A program made the position numbers and the translations under genes. A DNA stretch of 64,000 bases. It comes from Streptomyces sp. CG 926. Lineage in GTDB: Bacteria; Actinomycetota; Actinomycetes; Streptomycetales; Streptomycetaceae. The DNA lies in the NCBI RefSeq assembly GCF_003148825.1, contig NZ_QGGZ01000007.1, positions 1 through 64,000 of the forward strand, given 5' to 3'. The notes beneath the pieces are model-generated. The model was not told where the DNA came from and made no database searches. It worked only from the letters and a program-made list of their open reading frames with translations. This document shows, piece by piece, positions 17,749 to 27,125 of this stretch; within the stretch, counting starts at the first letter, position 1; every line of letters begins with the position of its first letter.

Positions 17749-18198
17749 ATGAGCAGTGACGAGGGCGGCGGTGTGGGTGCGGGCCTGGGTGCCGACTCGG
17801 CCGGGCGGGGACTGTGGGTCGAGGAGCCGGCGCGGCGGCGCCGGATGCCGGATTCGGTGCGGACGTCCGCGGTGCGGGCGGTGCTGATCGTGTCCGTGAC
17901 CCTGACGCAGGCGACGATCACGTTCTTCCTGACCCTGACCGGGTCCTGGCTGGCCCTCCCCATGGGGCTCGGGGCGATAGCCGGGACGATCGTGGCCACC
18001 TGGGGCGTGCTGGACGTGTTGATCACCCGACAGACCTGGAACCAGCGGTACGGGGTCCTGTCGGAGCCGAGCAGCACGGCGCGCGGCCGCCGCCGGGCGG
18101 CCCGGCGGGCCTCCCGAGCGGCCCGGGAGGCCGCGGCGGGCCGAATACCCCGCGAGGACGGCCCTCTGGCGGCCTCCGGGCGCTATTCGACGCGCTGA
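17749..18198 (+). CDS. Small two-helix membrane protein
   Basis: A 149-residue protein with an N-terminal acidic/glycine region, two membrane helices (about 45-66 and 68-90) and a very basic Arg/Ala-rich cytoplasmic tail. I do not recognise the family. GGGGAG lies upstream of the ATG at 17749; an in-frame ATG at 17716 is the alternative. The last 15 codons are the first copy of a degenerate repeat that continues for 500 bp downstream (18154-18715), so the present C-terminus may be secondary. Confidence 0.65.
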   Translation: MSSDEGGGVGAGLGADSAGRGLWVEEPARRRRMPDSVRTSAVRAVLIVSVTLTQATITFFLTLTGSWLALPMGLGAIAGTIVATWGVLDVLITRQTWNQRYGVLSEPSSTARGRRRAARRASRAAREAAAGRIPREDGPLAASGRYSTR

Positions 18199-18715
18199 CC
18201 GCCCGCGCCCCCGGCCGTGCGCGCGTACGCCCCACAAGGCCGCCTCACGCCGACGTGCGCGCCCGGGTGCCCCCGAGGAGGACCCTCCGACGGTCTCCGG
18301 GCACTGTTCCGCGCGCCAGCCACCCTCTCGCCCGGCGTGCACGCCTCGGTGCCCCGAGGCGGCCTCGCGTCGACGTGCGCGCCCGGGTGCCCGAGGCGGC
18401 CTGGCGTCGGCGGCCCACTTGGTCCCCATGAGGACGGCCCTCCGGGCGCTATTCGGCGCGCCGGTCGCCCTCGCGCCCCGCGTGCGTGCGTCCCCGCGAC
18501 GATGTCTCACGTCGACGCGCACGCCCGGGTGCCCCCGAGGCCGCCTGGCTTCGGCACGTCTGCCTGGTCCCCGCGAGGACGCCCCTCCGGCGGCCTCCGG
18601 GCACTGTTCCGCGCGCCGACGCCCTCACGCCCGGCGAGCGCGCGTGCGCCCCGCGAGGACGCCTCGCGTCGGCGCGCGCATGCGGCCCCGCGACGATGTC
18701 TCGGGTCCGCGTGCG
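18154..18715 (+). repeat. Four degenerate tandem repeats of 124-152 bp
   Basis: The block GAGGAC ... CTCCGGGC(A/G)CT(G/A)TTC(C/G)GCGCGCC recurs with GAGGAC at 18154, 18278, 18430 and 18575 (spacings 124, 152 and 145). Each copy also carries a GACGTGCGCGCCCGGGTGCCC-like segment further on. The first copy overlaps the 3' end of the membrane-protein gene; the others fill the 538-bp gap before the SMC-like gene. No reading frame is conserved across copies. Confidence 0.8.
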
Positions 18716-18736
18716 CGTGTCTGCCGTGCTCTCGCG

Positions 18737-21700
18737 TCAGGAGACGCCGCTGCGGCGGAACATGCGGGTGGCCGTGATCTCGCCGTGGATGGTCTCCGCC
18801 TCCGCGGACTGCTGCGGCAGACCCGGGCGCAGGTGTTCCTCGACGCTGATGTACTTCAGGCCCGCCCGCAGGTCCGCGTCGTTGCGCAGGCGGATCACCA
18901 GCGGGAACTCGGCGAGAGCCGTGGTGTCGAACAGGCCTGTCGTGTAAAGGAGTTGGACGCCGAGGGCGTCGGAGACGGCCCGCTGGAGCTCCAGCAGGTA
19001 CGTCGCGTTGGCGCGGCCGATCGGGTTGTCGAGGAACAACGTGCCCGCGTGCCGGTGCTTGTCGCGGCCTCGGTCGTTGCTGCGCAGCGCCGCCATCGTG
19101 CAGTACAGCGCGATCGCGGCGGTCAGCAGCTGCCCGCCGGAGAACACGTCGCCCATCTGCCCCACCGGCACCCGCTCGGCGCGCAGCACCGCGTCCGGCT
19201 TGAGGATCTCCACGGAGATGCCCTTGGGCTCCAGGGCCGCCTGGACACCCCTCAGCAGCAGGGACATGCCGTCACGGCGGCCCTCTCCGAAGGAGGCACT
19301 GCTGTTCTTCTTCACGGCCGCGCGGGTCGCCTCGTCGATGACCTCGCCGAGCCGCTCGGTGAGCGTGGCCTGGTCCGGCTCCTCGAAGCGGATCCGCAGG
19401 AACTCCTGCCCCGACCACTCGCCGAGGCCCTCGGGGAGCTGCGAGAGTCGCTGCGCGGAGCGGAGCGTGGCCAGGGCCGATTCGACGAGGCCGCGCAGGC
19501 GGTCGACGATGCTGTCGCGGTTGCGCTCCAGCTGCGCGAGTTCGTCGGTGAGGACGCGCAGCCGGGGCGCGAAGGCCGCGGCCCAGGCCGCCGCGTGCTC
19601 GGGCAGCGCGGAGGCGGGCAGTTCGCGGATCTGCTGGCGCGCGGGGGTGCGTACCTGCTCGTAGCGGGTGGCGTTGGCGTGCCGGACCAGGATGTCGCTC
19701 GCCTCGCGCACCGCGGCCTCCGCGGCCGACAGGTCGGCGGAGCAGCCGCGCAGGGAGCGGCGGGCCTCGGCGGCGGACTGGCGGGCTTCCTCCAGGGTGC
19801 CCGCGTGGGGTACCGGCTCCTGCTCGTCGTCCTGGTGGGTGTGGTCGCGCAGCAGGTCCCGGAGCATCGCCGCGGTCTCGTCGAAGCCACCGGCGCCGTC
19901 CTCGGCCGTGCGGTGGGCGCGCAGCAGGTCCGTGTGGGCGGCCCGGGCGCCCTCCACGGCCGCGGTGTGGGCCGCGAGTTGGGCCGTGGCCGTACGCAGC
20001 AGGGCCTGGGCCTGGTCGACGTCCTCGGGGACGAGCTCCTCGGGGAGTTCGGTGTGCGCCTCCCCCTCGGTGGGAGCGTGCCGTTCGGCCTCGCCGCGCA
20101 GTCGGCCGAGCTGCTCGCTCGCGGTGGACGCGCGGGTCTCCAGCATCTGCACGAGGGACTCGGCCCGGGCGGCCGCGGCCTGCCGGGAGGGGCCGTCGGC
20201 GCCGTCGGTGCCTTCGAGGAGCTGCGCGGCCCGGGTACGGACCTTGTTGGTGAGGCGGTCGAGTTCGGCCAGGGCGGCGCTCTCGTCGCTCTCGGCGCGG
20301 GCCTGTTCGGCGCGCAGGTCGGCGCCGACGCCGACCTTCTCGTAGAGCTGGGAGGCCGCGCGGTAGGCCTCGCGCAGGTCGGGCAGCGGCGCCCGGGGGG
20401 CGTCACCCTCGCCGTCGGGCAGTTGGTCGGGGGCGCCGGCGATCTCGGCGCGCTCCGCGCGCAGCGCGCGGGCGGTGCGGCGGGCGTCGTCGGCGGCGCG
20501 CTGGGCGGCTCGGCGGTCCTCGTCGGCGGCGCGGGCGCGGTCCAGGCACACCTCGGCGCGGGCCTCGGACTCGGCGGCTTCGTCGGCGAGTTCGCGGAGC
20601 TTGGCCTGCCAGCCGGCACGTTCGCGCAGCCGGAAGGCGAGCCCGGCGAGGGCGTCGGCGACGCGGCGGGCTCGCTGGGCGGTGTCCTGGCGCTCCTCGC
20701 GGACCCGGGAGGCGTCGGCCGCGGCCTCGTCGGCCTCGGCGCGTACGGTACGGGCCTCCGCGAGCTCGGCGTCGGCCTCCTCGGCGAACATCCGGGCGGC
20801 GGCGGCCGCTTCCGCGAGTTCGGTCAGGCGGCCGGGCGGGCAGCCGGTGCGCCAGGAGCCGAGGCGGGCGGCGAGTTCGCGGTCACCGCCGAGGCGGGCC
20901 GCGAGGTCACGGATCTCGGTGTCACGGGCGGCGGCGCGCTCGCGCAGCGCCTGGCGTTCCTCGTCGGCGGCGCCCTCGTCGTGCATGGCCGGGTTCGGCG
21001 GTACGAGGAACACCCCGGAGTCGGCCGCGTCGCCGGCCGGCGGCAGCGGGGCCAGCAGGGCGGCGGCCGTGCCGACGGCGACGGTGGAGCGGGGCAGCAA
21101 GGCGGCGCCGGACAGCACCTCGCGGGCCCGGCCGTGGGTGTCGGGGTCGGTGATGACGACGCCGTCGACGAGTTCGGGTCGGGCGGCGAGGACGGCGGCG
21201 TGGTCGGCGGGGTCCACGGACTGGGCGAGGTAGCGCCAGCCCGGCAGGGCGGGGATGCCGTGCTCGCCGAGGTATTCCACGGTGGCCAGGACGTCCGGGC
21301 CGGGCGGCAGCAGCCCGCCGTCGCCGAGCGCGCCGAGGATGCGGGCGTCGTCGGCGGCGGCGGTGCGCAGCTCGAAGAGCTGGCGCTCGGCCGCGGCGAC
21401 CCCGTCCGTCAGCAGGGTGCGCAGGTCGTCGGCGTTCCGGTCGAGGTCGGCCACGGTCAGGCTCTCGCCCCCGGCGGACCCGGCGGACCCGATGAGGGCG
21501 GTGGGGCCGGTGGCTCCCGGGCGGCCGACGGCGCCGGCGGCGGTGGCCGCGACGGCGGCGTGGGCCTGCGCACCCGCACGCGGGTGCGGGAGGAAGGCGT
21601 CGGGGACCGACGGCAGCCCCAGCAGCTCCGCCAGCCGCGGGGCGGTGGCGAGGGAGGCCGCGGCCCGGTACTCCGCGTCGTGGGCGCCCTCGGCCGCGTC

Positions 21701-23452
21701 GGCGGCGTCCGCCGCACGGGCGGCGGTGAGCTCGGCGCGGGATTCCGTCGCGGCGGCCTCGCGGGCGGCCTCGGCGGCGGCACGCGCGGCCTCCCGGGAC
21801 TCGTCCCAGGCGGCCACGGCCGTCTTCTCGGCGTCGCTGGCGGCGAGGGCCGCACGGGCCGGGTCGGCGTCGGGGGCGGTGTCGTCGAGCCAGCCTGCGC
21901 GCACGGCCTCGGCGGTCTCCTGCTGGACCTCGGCCAGCCGGGAGCGCAGGTGCTCGGCCTCGCTGCGGGCCCGCTGGGCCGCCGTGGCGGCGGCGGTGGC
22001 GTCGCGGTGCGAGGCCTCGCCGGCGGCCTGGAGGGCGGCGGAGCGCTCCTCCTCCTCGTTGGCGAGCCGCTCGCCGTGCTCGGCGGCGGTGTGCAGGGCC
22101 CGGACCAGCTCACCGGCGGCCGTGGCGCGGGCGGCCAGTGCCGGGGCGGCGTCCCGCTCGGCCTCCAGGATCGCGGCGGCGACGCGCGCGGAGCGGTCGG
22201 CGGCGGCCCGGTGGCGCAGCACGTTCTCGGCGGCCTGCCAGGCGGAGTGCAGCGTGCGGGCTTCGAGGAGTTCGCGGCGCTGGGCGGCGGCGGCCTTGTC
22301 GGCGACGGTCAGCGCCAGCGAGGCGTGCCGGTAGGCGAGTTCGGCGGAGACGGCGGCGCTACGGGTGCGGGCGGATTCCGCCGCGGTGACCTGGTGGGCG
22401 GCGCCGGTGACCCGCTGGGCGAGGTCGGCGGCGCGGCCACGTTCCTCGGTGGCGCGGGCGGACAGCCGCCGGGCGAGGGTGCGCGTACGCCGTTCCGCGC
22501 CCGCGTGCACGTCGCGCAGCCGGGAGCGGGCGCCGGCGGCCTCGACGATGCGGGTGAGCAGGTCGACCGAGCCGGCGGTGAAGTCCCGTTCGGCCATGAG
22601 CTCGGCGCGACGGCCGAGCTTGTTGCCGAAGCCGTGGACGAGGTCGGCGAGGCCGTCCGTGTCGCGGGTGTCGGTGACGGCGCGCAGCAGGAGGTCGGTG
22701 AAGTCGGAGTCCTTCTTGACCGCGAAGAGGCCGGCGGCCTCACCCTCGTCGGCGTTCATCTCGCGCTGGTAGCGGAAGAGTTCGGGGTCGAGGCCGAGGT
22801 CGGTGAGGTGCTCGTTCCAGCGGTCGTGGATCTCCTCGAAGTACACCTCCAGGTGCGGGTACGTCTTGCCCGCCTCGGTGAGGGAGTCGCGGAAGCCCTT
22901 CATCGTGCGGCGGCGGCCCTGGGCCCCGGAGGCGCCCTCGACGGGCGGGCGCACGGAGGTGGCCTCGGCGACGGGCAGGCTGTCCAGGCTCAGGCCGGGG
23001 CCGGGGCGGAAGGAGTACCAGGCCTCGGCGAACTTCCGCGGGTCGTTGGAGACCTGGCGGCCGCGCCATTCGCTGACCTTGCCGACGACCACGCACTCGC
23101 CGGTCTGGGTGTGCTGCCACTCCAGGGCGACGTGGCCGCAGTCGTCGGCGAGCAGGAACTTGCGCAGCACGCCGGAGCTGGCGCCGCCGAGGGTGTTGCG
23201 GTGGCCCGGGAGCATCACCGAGAAGATCAGCTTGAGGAGGACGGACTTGCCGCCGCCGTTCTCCAGGAAGAGCACGCCGGCGGGCGCGGGCCGGCGCGGC
23301 GGGCCGGTGGGCTCGTCCTCGAAGAACTCCGCCTGGGTCGGCGCCGGGTGGGGCACCGGCTCGCCGACTCCGCGCAGGTCGAGCACGGTGTCGGCGTAGC
23401 GCGCGCCGGCGGGCCCGATGGAGTAGAGGCGGATCCGGGACAGCTCGTACAT
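18737..23452 (-). CDS. SMC/MukB-like ABC-type coiled-coil ATPase
   Basis: A 1571-residue protein with the SMC plan. The N-terminal Walker A is in VLFLENGGGKS (Lys69). Two long Ala/Arg/Glu-rich coiled coils (about 290-640 and 850-1330) flank a globular segment (about 690-850) in the hinge position. The C-terminal head has ABC signature FSGGQ (1437-1441) and Walker B TLFLDNP. The usual catalytic Glu after the Walker B Asp1475 is Asn1476. It is last of three co-directional genes whose order matches mukF-mukE-mukB, and is probably a condensin-like DNA-loop-extruding or defence complex. I cannot assign it to a named subfamily. Confidence 0.82.
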   Translation of the reverse strand: MYELSRIRLYSIGPAGARYADTVLDLRGVGEPVPHPAPTQAEFFEDEPTGPPRRPAPAGVLFLENGGGKSVLLKLIFSVMLPGHRNTLGGASSGVLRKFLLADDCGHVALEWQHTQTGECVVVGKVSEWRGRQVSNDPRKFAEAWYSFRPGPGLSLDSLPVAEATSVRPPVEGASGAQGRRRTMKGFRDSLTEAGKTYPHLEVYFEEIHDRWNEHLTDLGLDPELFRYQREMNADEGEAAGLFAVKKDSDFTDLLLRAVTDTRDTDGLADLVHGFGNKLGRRAELMAERDFTAGSVDLLTRIVEAAGARSRLRDVHAGAERRTRTLARRLSARATEERGRAADLAQRVTGAAHQVTAAESARTRSAAVSAELAYRHASLALTVADKAAAAQRRELLEARTLHSAWQAAENVLRHRAAADRSARVAAAILEAERDAAPALAARATAAGELVRALHTAAEHGERLANEEEERSAALQAAGEASHRDATAAATAAQRARSEAEHLRSRLAEVQQETAEAVRAGWLDDTAPDADPARAALAASDAEKTAVAAWDESREAARAAAEAAREAAATESRAELTAARAADAADAAEGAHDAEYRAAASLATAPRLAELLGLPSVPDAFLPHPRAGAQAHAAVAATAAGAVGRPGATGPTALIGSAGSAGGESLTVADLDRNADDLRTLLTDGVAAAERQLFELRTAAADDARILGALGDGGLLPPGPDVLATVEYLGEHGIPALPGWRYLAQSVDPADHAAVLAARPELVDGVVITDPDTHGRAREVLSGAALLPRSTVAVGTAAALLAPLPPAGDAADSGVFLVPPNPAMHDEGAADEERQALRERAAARDTEIRDLAARLGGDRELAARLGSWRTGCPPGRLTELAEAAAAARMFAEEADAELAEARTVRAEADEAAADASRVREERQDTAQRARRVADALAGLAFRLRERAGWQAKLRELADEAAESEARAEVCLDRARAADEDRRAAQRAADDARRTARALRAERAEIAGAPDQLPDGEGDAPRAPLPDLREAYRAASQLYEKVGVGADLRAEQARAESDESAALAELDRLTNKVRTRAAQLLEGTDGADGPSRQAAAARAESLVQMLETRASTASEQLGRLRGEAERHAPTEGEAHTELPEELVPEDVDQAQALLRTATAQLAAHTAAVEGARAAHTDLLRAHRTAEDGAGGFDETAAMLRDLLRDHTHQDDEQEPVPHAGTLEEARQSAAEARRSLRGCSADLSAAEAAVREASDILVRHANATRYEQVRTPARQQIRELPASALPEHAAAWAAAFAPRLRVLTDELAQLERNRDSIVDRLRGLVESALATLRSAQRLSQLPEGLGEWSGQEFLRIRFEEPDQATLTERLGEVIDEATRAAVKKNSSASFGEGRRDGMSLLLRGVQAALEPKGISVEILKPDAVLRAERVPVGQMGDVFSGGQLLTAAIALYCTMAALRSNDRGRDKHRHAGTLFLDNPIGRANATYLLELQRAVSDALGVQLLYTTGLFDTTALAEFPLVIRLRNDADLRAGLKYISVEEHLRPGLPQQSAEAETIHGEITATRMFRRSGVS

Positions 23453-23527
23453 GGCGGCGGACTCTCGTGGTGTCTTGGTGAGGCAGGACGTACGGGGATC
23501 GGGGCGCGGGCCGCGGGGCCCGGGGGC

Positions 23528-24430
23528 TCAGGCGTGGAACGGGAGGCCGGCGTCGGCGGCCAGATCCAGGTCGTCGCCCTCGGGCGGCGGCAGCAGGGTG
23601 GCGGAGCCGTCGCTGACGGGGACCACGCCGAGCTCCAGGAGCTCGGCCATCGCCGCGCTGCCCGCCATGTCACGGACCTGGAGTTGGTAGCGGGGGGTGG
23701 TGCGGTAGGTGCCGCCGGCCTCGTCCGCGGTGCGCTGGAGGAAGCCCGAGTCGGTGAGGAAGGCGGCCGCCTTGCCGACGATGCCGGTGGTGGAGCCGGC
23801 GAGGCGGCGGGCGTCCTTGGTGGCGCCGGTCGCGCTGCGGCGGGCGTAGACGCGCCAGGCGGCCTCCAGGCCGGGGGCGTCGGAGGCCGGGTCGGTGTTC
23901 TCGCCGAGCTCCTCGGCGCGCTCCTCCAGGCGGCGGCAGGTCTGCCGGACGAAGGCGTCGACGCCGTTGACGGTGATGCGGCCGATGTAGCCGTCGTCGG
24001 CGAGGTCCTCGGGGCGGGGGAAGGCGAGGGCGGCCACGGCGAGGTGGGCGAGGCCGTGCAGGAAGCGGTCGGCGGAGTCGGCGGCGGTGCGGCGGGCGTA
24101 GTCGCCCATCCGGACGGCGAAGACGGAGTCCTCGCCGGCGGCCACGGCCATGCCGGCGCGGGGGGACACCTCCAGGACGACGAGGCCGAGGCCGGTGGCG
24201 ACGGCGTCGGCGAGCCGGCCGAAGGCGGGCTCCTCGCGGTAGCGGCGGAGCAGTTCCGCGTACTCGGCGTCGCGGGCCGGGAGCAGCTTGGGCTGGAGCC
24301 CGAACGCGACGAGCCGGGCCGCGTCGGCGGCGTCGGCGGGGGTCACGGAGCCTGTGGTGGCGGGCGCGACGGGAGCCGACGGCGCGTCGGGCTCGCTCCA
24401 CGCGGGGGTTTCGGCGTGGTGGTCGCTCAC
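23528..24430 (-). CDS. MukE/JetB-like accessory subunit of the SMC operon
   Basis: A 300-residue soluble protein starting at GTG after AGGAGA. After a 35-residue Pro/Ala/Thr tail it is helical, with a winged-helix-like C-terminal part (AAFLTDSGFLQRTADEAGGTYRTTPRYQLQVRDMA). Position between a kleisin-like gene and an SMC-like gene, size and acidic character fit a MukE-type subunit. This is inference from context and architecture; I see no decisive motif. It lies 75 bases upstream of the ATPase gene. Confidence 0.65.
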   Translation of the reverse strand: MSDHHAETPAWSEPDAPSAPVAPATTGSVTPADAADAARLVAFGLQPKLLPARDAEYAELLRRYREEPAFGRLADAVATGLGLVVLEVSPRAGMAVAAGEDSVFAVRMGDYARRTAADSADRFLHGLAHLAVAALAFPRPEDLADDGYIGRITVNGVDAFVRQTCRRLEERAEELGENTDPASDAPGLEAAWRVYARRSATGATKDARRLAGSTTGIVGKAAAFLTDSGFLQRTADEAGGTYRTTPRYQLQVRDMAGSAAMAELLELGVVPVSDGSATLLPPPEGDDLDLAADAGLPFHA

Positions 24431-24520
24431 GGGTGCGTCTCCTCGGCGGTGCGGGCTGTACGGGTCGTACGGGTGAGAGGGGCGGGATGTGTGGTGCCGC
24501 GTGACGATGCGGAGGCGGTC

Positions 24521-24673
24521 GGCCGTTTCAGCCTCGCCGGCGTTTGAGGCGCGGGGTCCGGGGCGGAGCCCCAGGAAACCCGGCTCCGCCGGGCACCGGG
24601 CTCTGCCCGGACCCTCCCCCAGCTACCGCTGGGAGGTACCCCCTGCTCAAACGCCGGCGAGGCTGAAACGGCC
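24521..24673. repeat. Dispersed palindromic repeat inside the SMC operon
   Basis: Perfect 28-bp inverted arms at 24521-24548 and 24646-24673 (each beginning GGCCGTTTCAGCCTCGCCGG on its own strand) enclose 97 bp containing further inverted GGGTCCGGG/CCCGGACCC and GGAGCCCC-like segments. I recognise GCCGTTTCAGCCTCGCCGGCG as a common intergenic element of Streptomyces chromosomes. It fills the 295-bp gap between the kleisin-like and MukE-like genes and could fold into a large RNA hairpin that modulates downstream expression. Confidence 0.85.
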
Positions 24674-24725
24674 GGGCGCCGCCCGAGCGAGGCCTGAGTG
24701 GGCGCCATCGGGGCCGGAGCGGTGG

Positions 24726-26237
24726 TCATGAGGCCTCCGCGCGGTCGGCCGCCATGCCGGCGGCGTCCAGAAGGGCGGTGCCGACGATGAGGTCGGCGCC
24801 GCCGAACTCGGGGTCGTCGAGCTGCGTGCCGTCGTCCACGGCGAAGAGCAGCCGCTCCTCGCCCTGCCGATAGGCCGTGCCGACGGCCGGGCTCGCCGCG
24901 TGGACGGCGAGCAGGGCCACCAGGTACGGCAGTTCCGGATCGCTGCGGCGGGCCTCGGCGAGGATTCCGGACAGCCGGCGCGGGGCGTCGTGCGGGAGGT
25001 CCAGGAGTGCCGTCGCCGCGGCCAGCTGCTCCTCGCTGAAGCGGCTGTCGTCCGGGGTGGCGATGAGGTCCGGCTCCGGCATCTCCGCGCCGAGGTGCTC
25101 CCGCTCCACCGGCGGGGTGAGGAGGATCTCGACCAGGTCGGACACCCGCACCGAGACGGGGGTGCGCAGCCCGGCGCCGGAGGCGAAGAAGGCGGCGGTG
25201 ACCCGGCTCGCCTGCTCCAGGGGCAGCGGCAGCAGCGGCGCGACGAGTTGGCCGTAGAGGTCGATGCCGGAGCGGGGCGCCGGGGCCGCGAAGGCCTGGC
25301 GGTCCTGTTCGGCGCGGAACAGCGGGCCGGCGTCCAGCAGCCGGGACTGCAGCTGGGTGTGCCGGCGGATGCAGTCCTTGACGATGTCGACGAGCTCGGC
25401 CGCGCGCCGCTTGTTCTCCGGCTCCTCCGCCTCGTCGCGCGCCTTGCGGATGTTGGTGAGGATCGCGTTCTCGTGCCGGTAGCGGTCGGCGACGTGGTCC
25501 AGGGCCTCGGCGATCATGTCGGGCACGGCCTGCAGCCAGTCCACCGCCCGCACGTTGCGCCGCGTCGCGTCCAGGGTGCGGCGCAGCGTCTCGGCGTACT
25601 GGACGGTCCGGTAGCGGGCCTGCTCGGCGGCGAGCTGGGCGTCGGCCAGCCGCCCGCGGCTGATCAGCACCTCCAGCTTGACCTCGGCGGCGATCTGGGC
25701 GCTGGTGACGTCGGTGTCGAGGGCGCCGACGAGGACGTTGACGGCCTCGTCGGTGGTGCGCAGGTAGACCACGCCGCCGTGGCCGGGGACCTCTTCGATC
25801 AGCTTGAAGTCGTAGTCCCGGCGCACATAGACGCCGTCGGGGCCGAAGGTGCCGTAGATGGCACGGAATCCGCGGTCCACGCTGCCGACGTTGATCAGGT
25901 TCTCCAGCACCCAGCGGGCCACCCGCTCGTGCTCGGCCGCCGGGCGGGACGGTGCCTGGGCCGCGACGCGCGGCAGCAGCCTGGCCACTATCTGCTCGTG
26001 GTCGGCGCCCGTGTCGAAGTCCATGTTGAGCGTGACCAGGTCGATCGCGGCCAGCGCGACCTCCGCCATCGCGTAGACCCCGTACTCGCCGGCCAGATTG
26101 GCCTTGCGGACGTCGAGGTCGTGCAGCGGGGCGGTGCAGGCGAGGGCGCGCAGCCGCCGGGCCAGGCCCTCGTCGGCGGCCGGGCCCGGCGCCGGGGACG
26201 GAAGGGTCTTCGCCGGGGCAGGGAGAGTCACGGACAA
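24726..26237 (-). CDS. Kleisin/MukF-like subunit of the SMC operon
   Basis: A 503-residue soluble protein, first gene of the operon. An N-terminal winged-helix-like region (ERVARWVLENLINVGSVDRGFRAIYG) is followed by a helical middle (about 170-310), where RTVQYAETLRRTLDATRRNVRAVDWLQAV and ENAILTNIRKARDE look like the helical bundle of a MukF/JetA-type kleisin. A C-terminal domain follows. The TTG at 26237 has AGGAC 8 bases before it; GTG two codons in is the alternative. Assignment as kleisin is by architecture and gene order. Confidence 0.68.
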   Translation of the reverse strand: MSVTLPAPAKTLPSPAPGPAADEGLARRLRALACTAPLHDLDVRKANLAGEYGVYAMAEVALAAIDLVTLNMDFDTGADHEQIVARLLPRVAAQAPSRPAAEHERVARWVLENLINVGSVDRGFRAIYGTFGPDGVYVRRDYDFKLIEEVPGHGGVVYLRTTDEAVNVLVGALDTDVTSAQIAAEVKLEVLISRGRLADAQLAAEQARYRTVQYAETLRRTLDATRRNVRAVDWLQAVPDMIAEALDHVADRYRHENAILTNIRKARDEAEEPENKRRAAELVDIVKDCIRRHTQLQSRLLDAGPLFRAEQDRQAFAAPAPRSGIDLYGQLVAPLLPLPLEQASRVTAAFFASGAGLRTPVSVRVSDLVEILLTPPVEREHLGAEMPEPDLIATPDDSRFSEEQLAAATALLDLPHDAPRRLSGILAEARRSDPELPYLVALLAVHAASPAVGTAYRQGEERLLFAVDDGTQLDDPEFGGADLIVGTALLDAAGMAADRAEAS

Positions 26238-26330
26238 AGACTAGGTCCTGTTGCTGACAACATCCCAAACGGCATGGTTCGGCCGGATCGTCCCCGCATG
26301 CGCTCCGGTCGCCTGCTCTACGCTCGGCGC

Positions 26331-27125
26331 ATGGATTCCATGATCGCATCCACCGCTGTGATCGACCTCAACGCCGACCTCGGCGAGGGCTTCGGGCGCT
26401 GGACCCTCACCGATGACGAGGCTCTGCTCTCCGTCGTCACGAGCGCCAACGTGGCCTGCGGCTTCCATGCCGGTGACCCCTCCATCATGCGCCGGGTCTG
26501 CGAGCTGGCCGCGGAGCGGGGCGTACGGATCGGCGCGCAGGTGTCCTACCGCGATCTGGCCGGCTTCGGGCGGCGCTCGATGGACGTGCCGCCCGGCGAG
26601 CTCGCCGACGAGGTGGCCTACCAGATCGGGGCCCTGGAGGTGTTCGCGCGGGCGGCCGGCTCCCGGGTGTCCTACGTGAAACCGCACGGCGCGCTCTACA
26701 ACCGCACGGTGCACGACGCGGGCCAGGCCGCCGCCGTGGTCGCCGGTGTGCGGCTGGCGGCCGGGTCCGGGGCCACCGGGGGTCTGCCGGTGCTGGGCCT
26801 GCCCGGGTCGCTGCTGCTCGCCGCCGCCGTGGAGGCCGGGCTGGCTCCCGTACCGGAGGCCTTCGCCGACCGCGCGTACACGCCGGCCGGGACGCTGGTC
26901 CCGCGCGGCGAGCCCGATGCCGTGCTGCACGACCCGGACGCGGTCGTCGCGCGGGCCGTCCGGATGGCGGCCGTGGGGGCGGTGACGGCGGCCGACGGCT
27001 CGCCGGTCCGGGTGGCCGCGCGCTCGTTGTGCCTGCACGGGGACACCCCGGGCGCGGCCGGGCTCGCCGGCCGGGTCCGGGAGGCGTTGGGTGCGGCCGG
27101 GGTCCGGGTGGAGGCCTTCGCGTGA
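26331..27125 (+). CDS. pxpA: 5-oxoprolinase subunit A (LamB/YcsF family)
   Basis: A 264-residue protein. IDLNADLGEGFGRWTLTDDEALL at the N-terminus is the family signature, followed by SANVACGFHAGDPSIM and KPHGALYN. PxpA with PxpB and PxpC forms an ATP-dependent enzyme that opens 5-oxoproline to glutamate in the cytosol. ATG at 26340 is an alternative start. The pxpB start overlaps its stop by 4 bases. It is divergent from the SMC operon across about 93 bp. Confidence 0.95.
   Translation: MDSMIASTAVIDLNADLGEGFGRWTLTDDEALLSVVTSANVACGFHAGDPSIMRRVCELAAERGVRIGAQVSYRDLAGFGRRSMDVPPGELADEVAYQIGALEVFARAAGSRVSYVKPHGALYNRTVHDAGQAAAVVAGVRLAAGSGATGGLPVLGLPGSLLLAAAVEAGLAPVPEAFADRAYTPAGTLVPRGEPDAVLHDPDAVVARAVRMAAVGAVTAADGSPVRVAARSLCLHGDTPGAAGLAGRVREALGAAGVRVEAFA

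Noticed and set aside
18419-24547. Open frame of 2042 codons on the plus strand
   Set aside because: It lies antisense to the SMC-like operon and has the Gly/Ala/Val/Arg-rich composition of a shadow frame in high-GC DNA. The minus strand has motifs, ribosome sites and sensible third-position GC bias.
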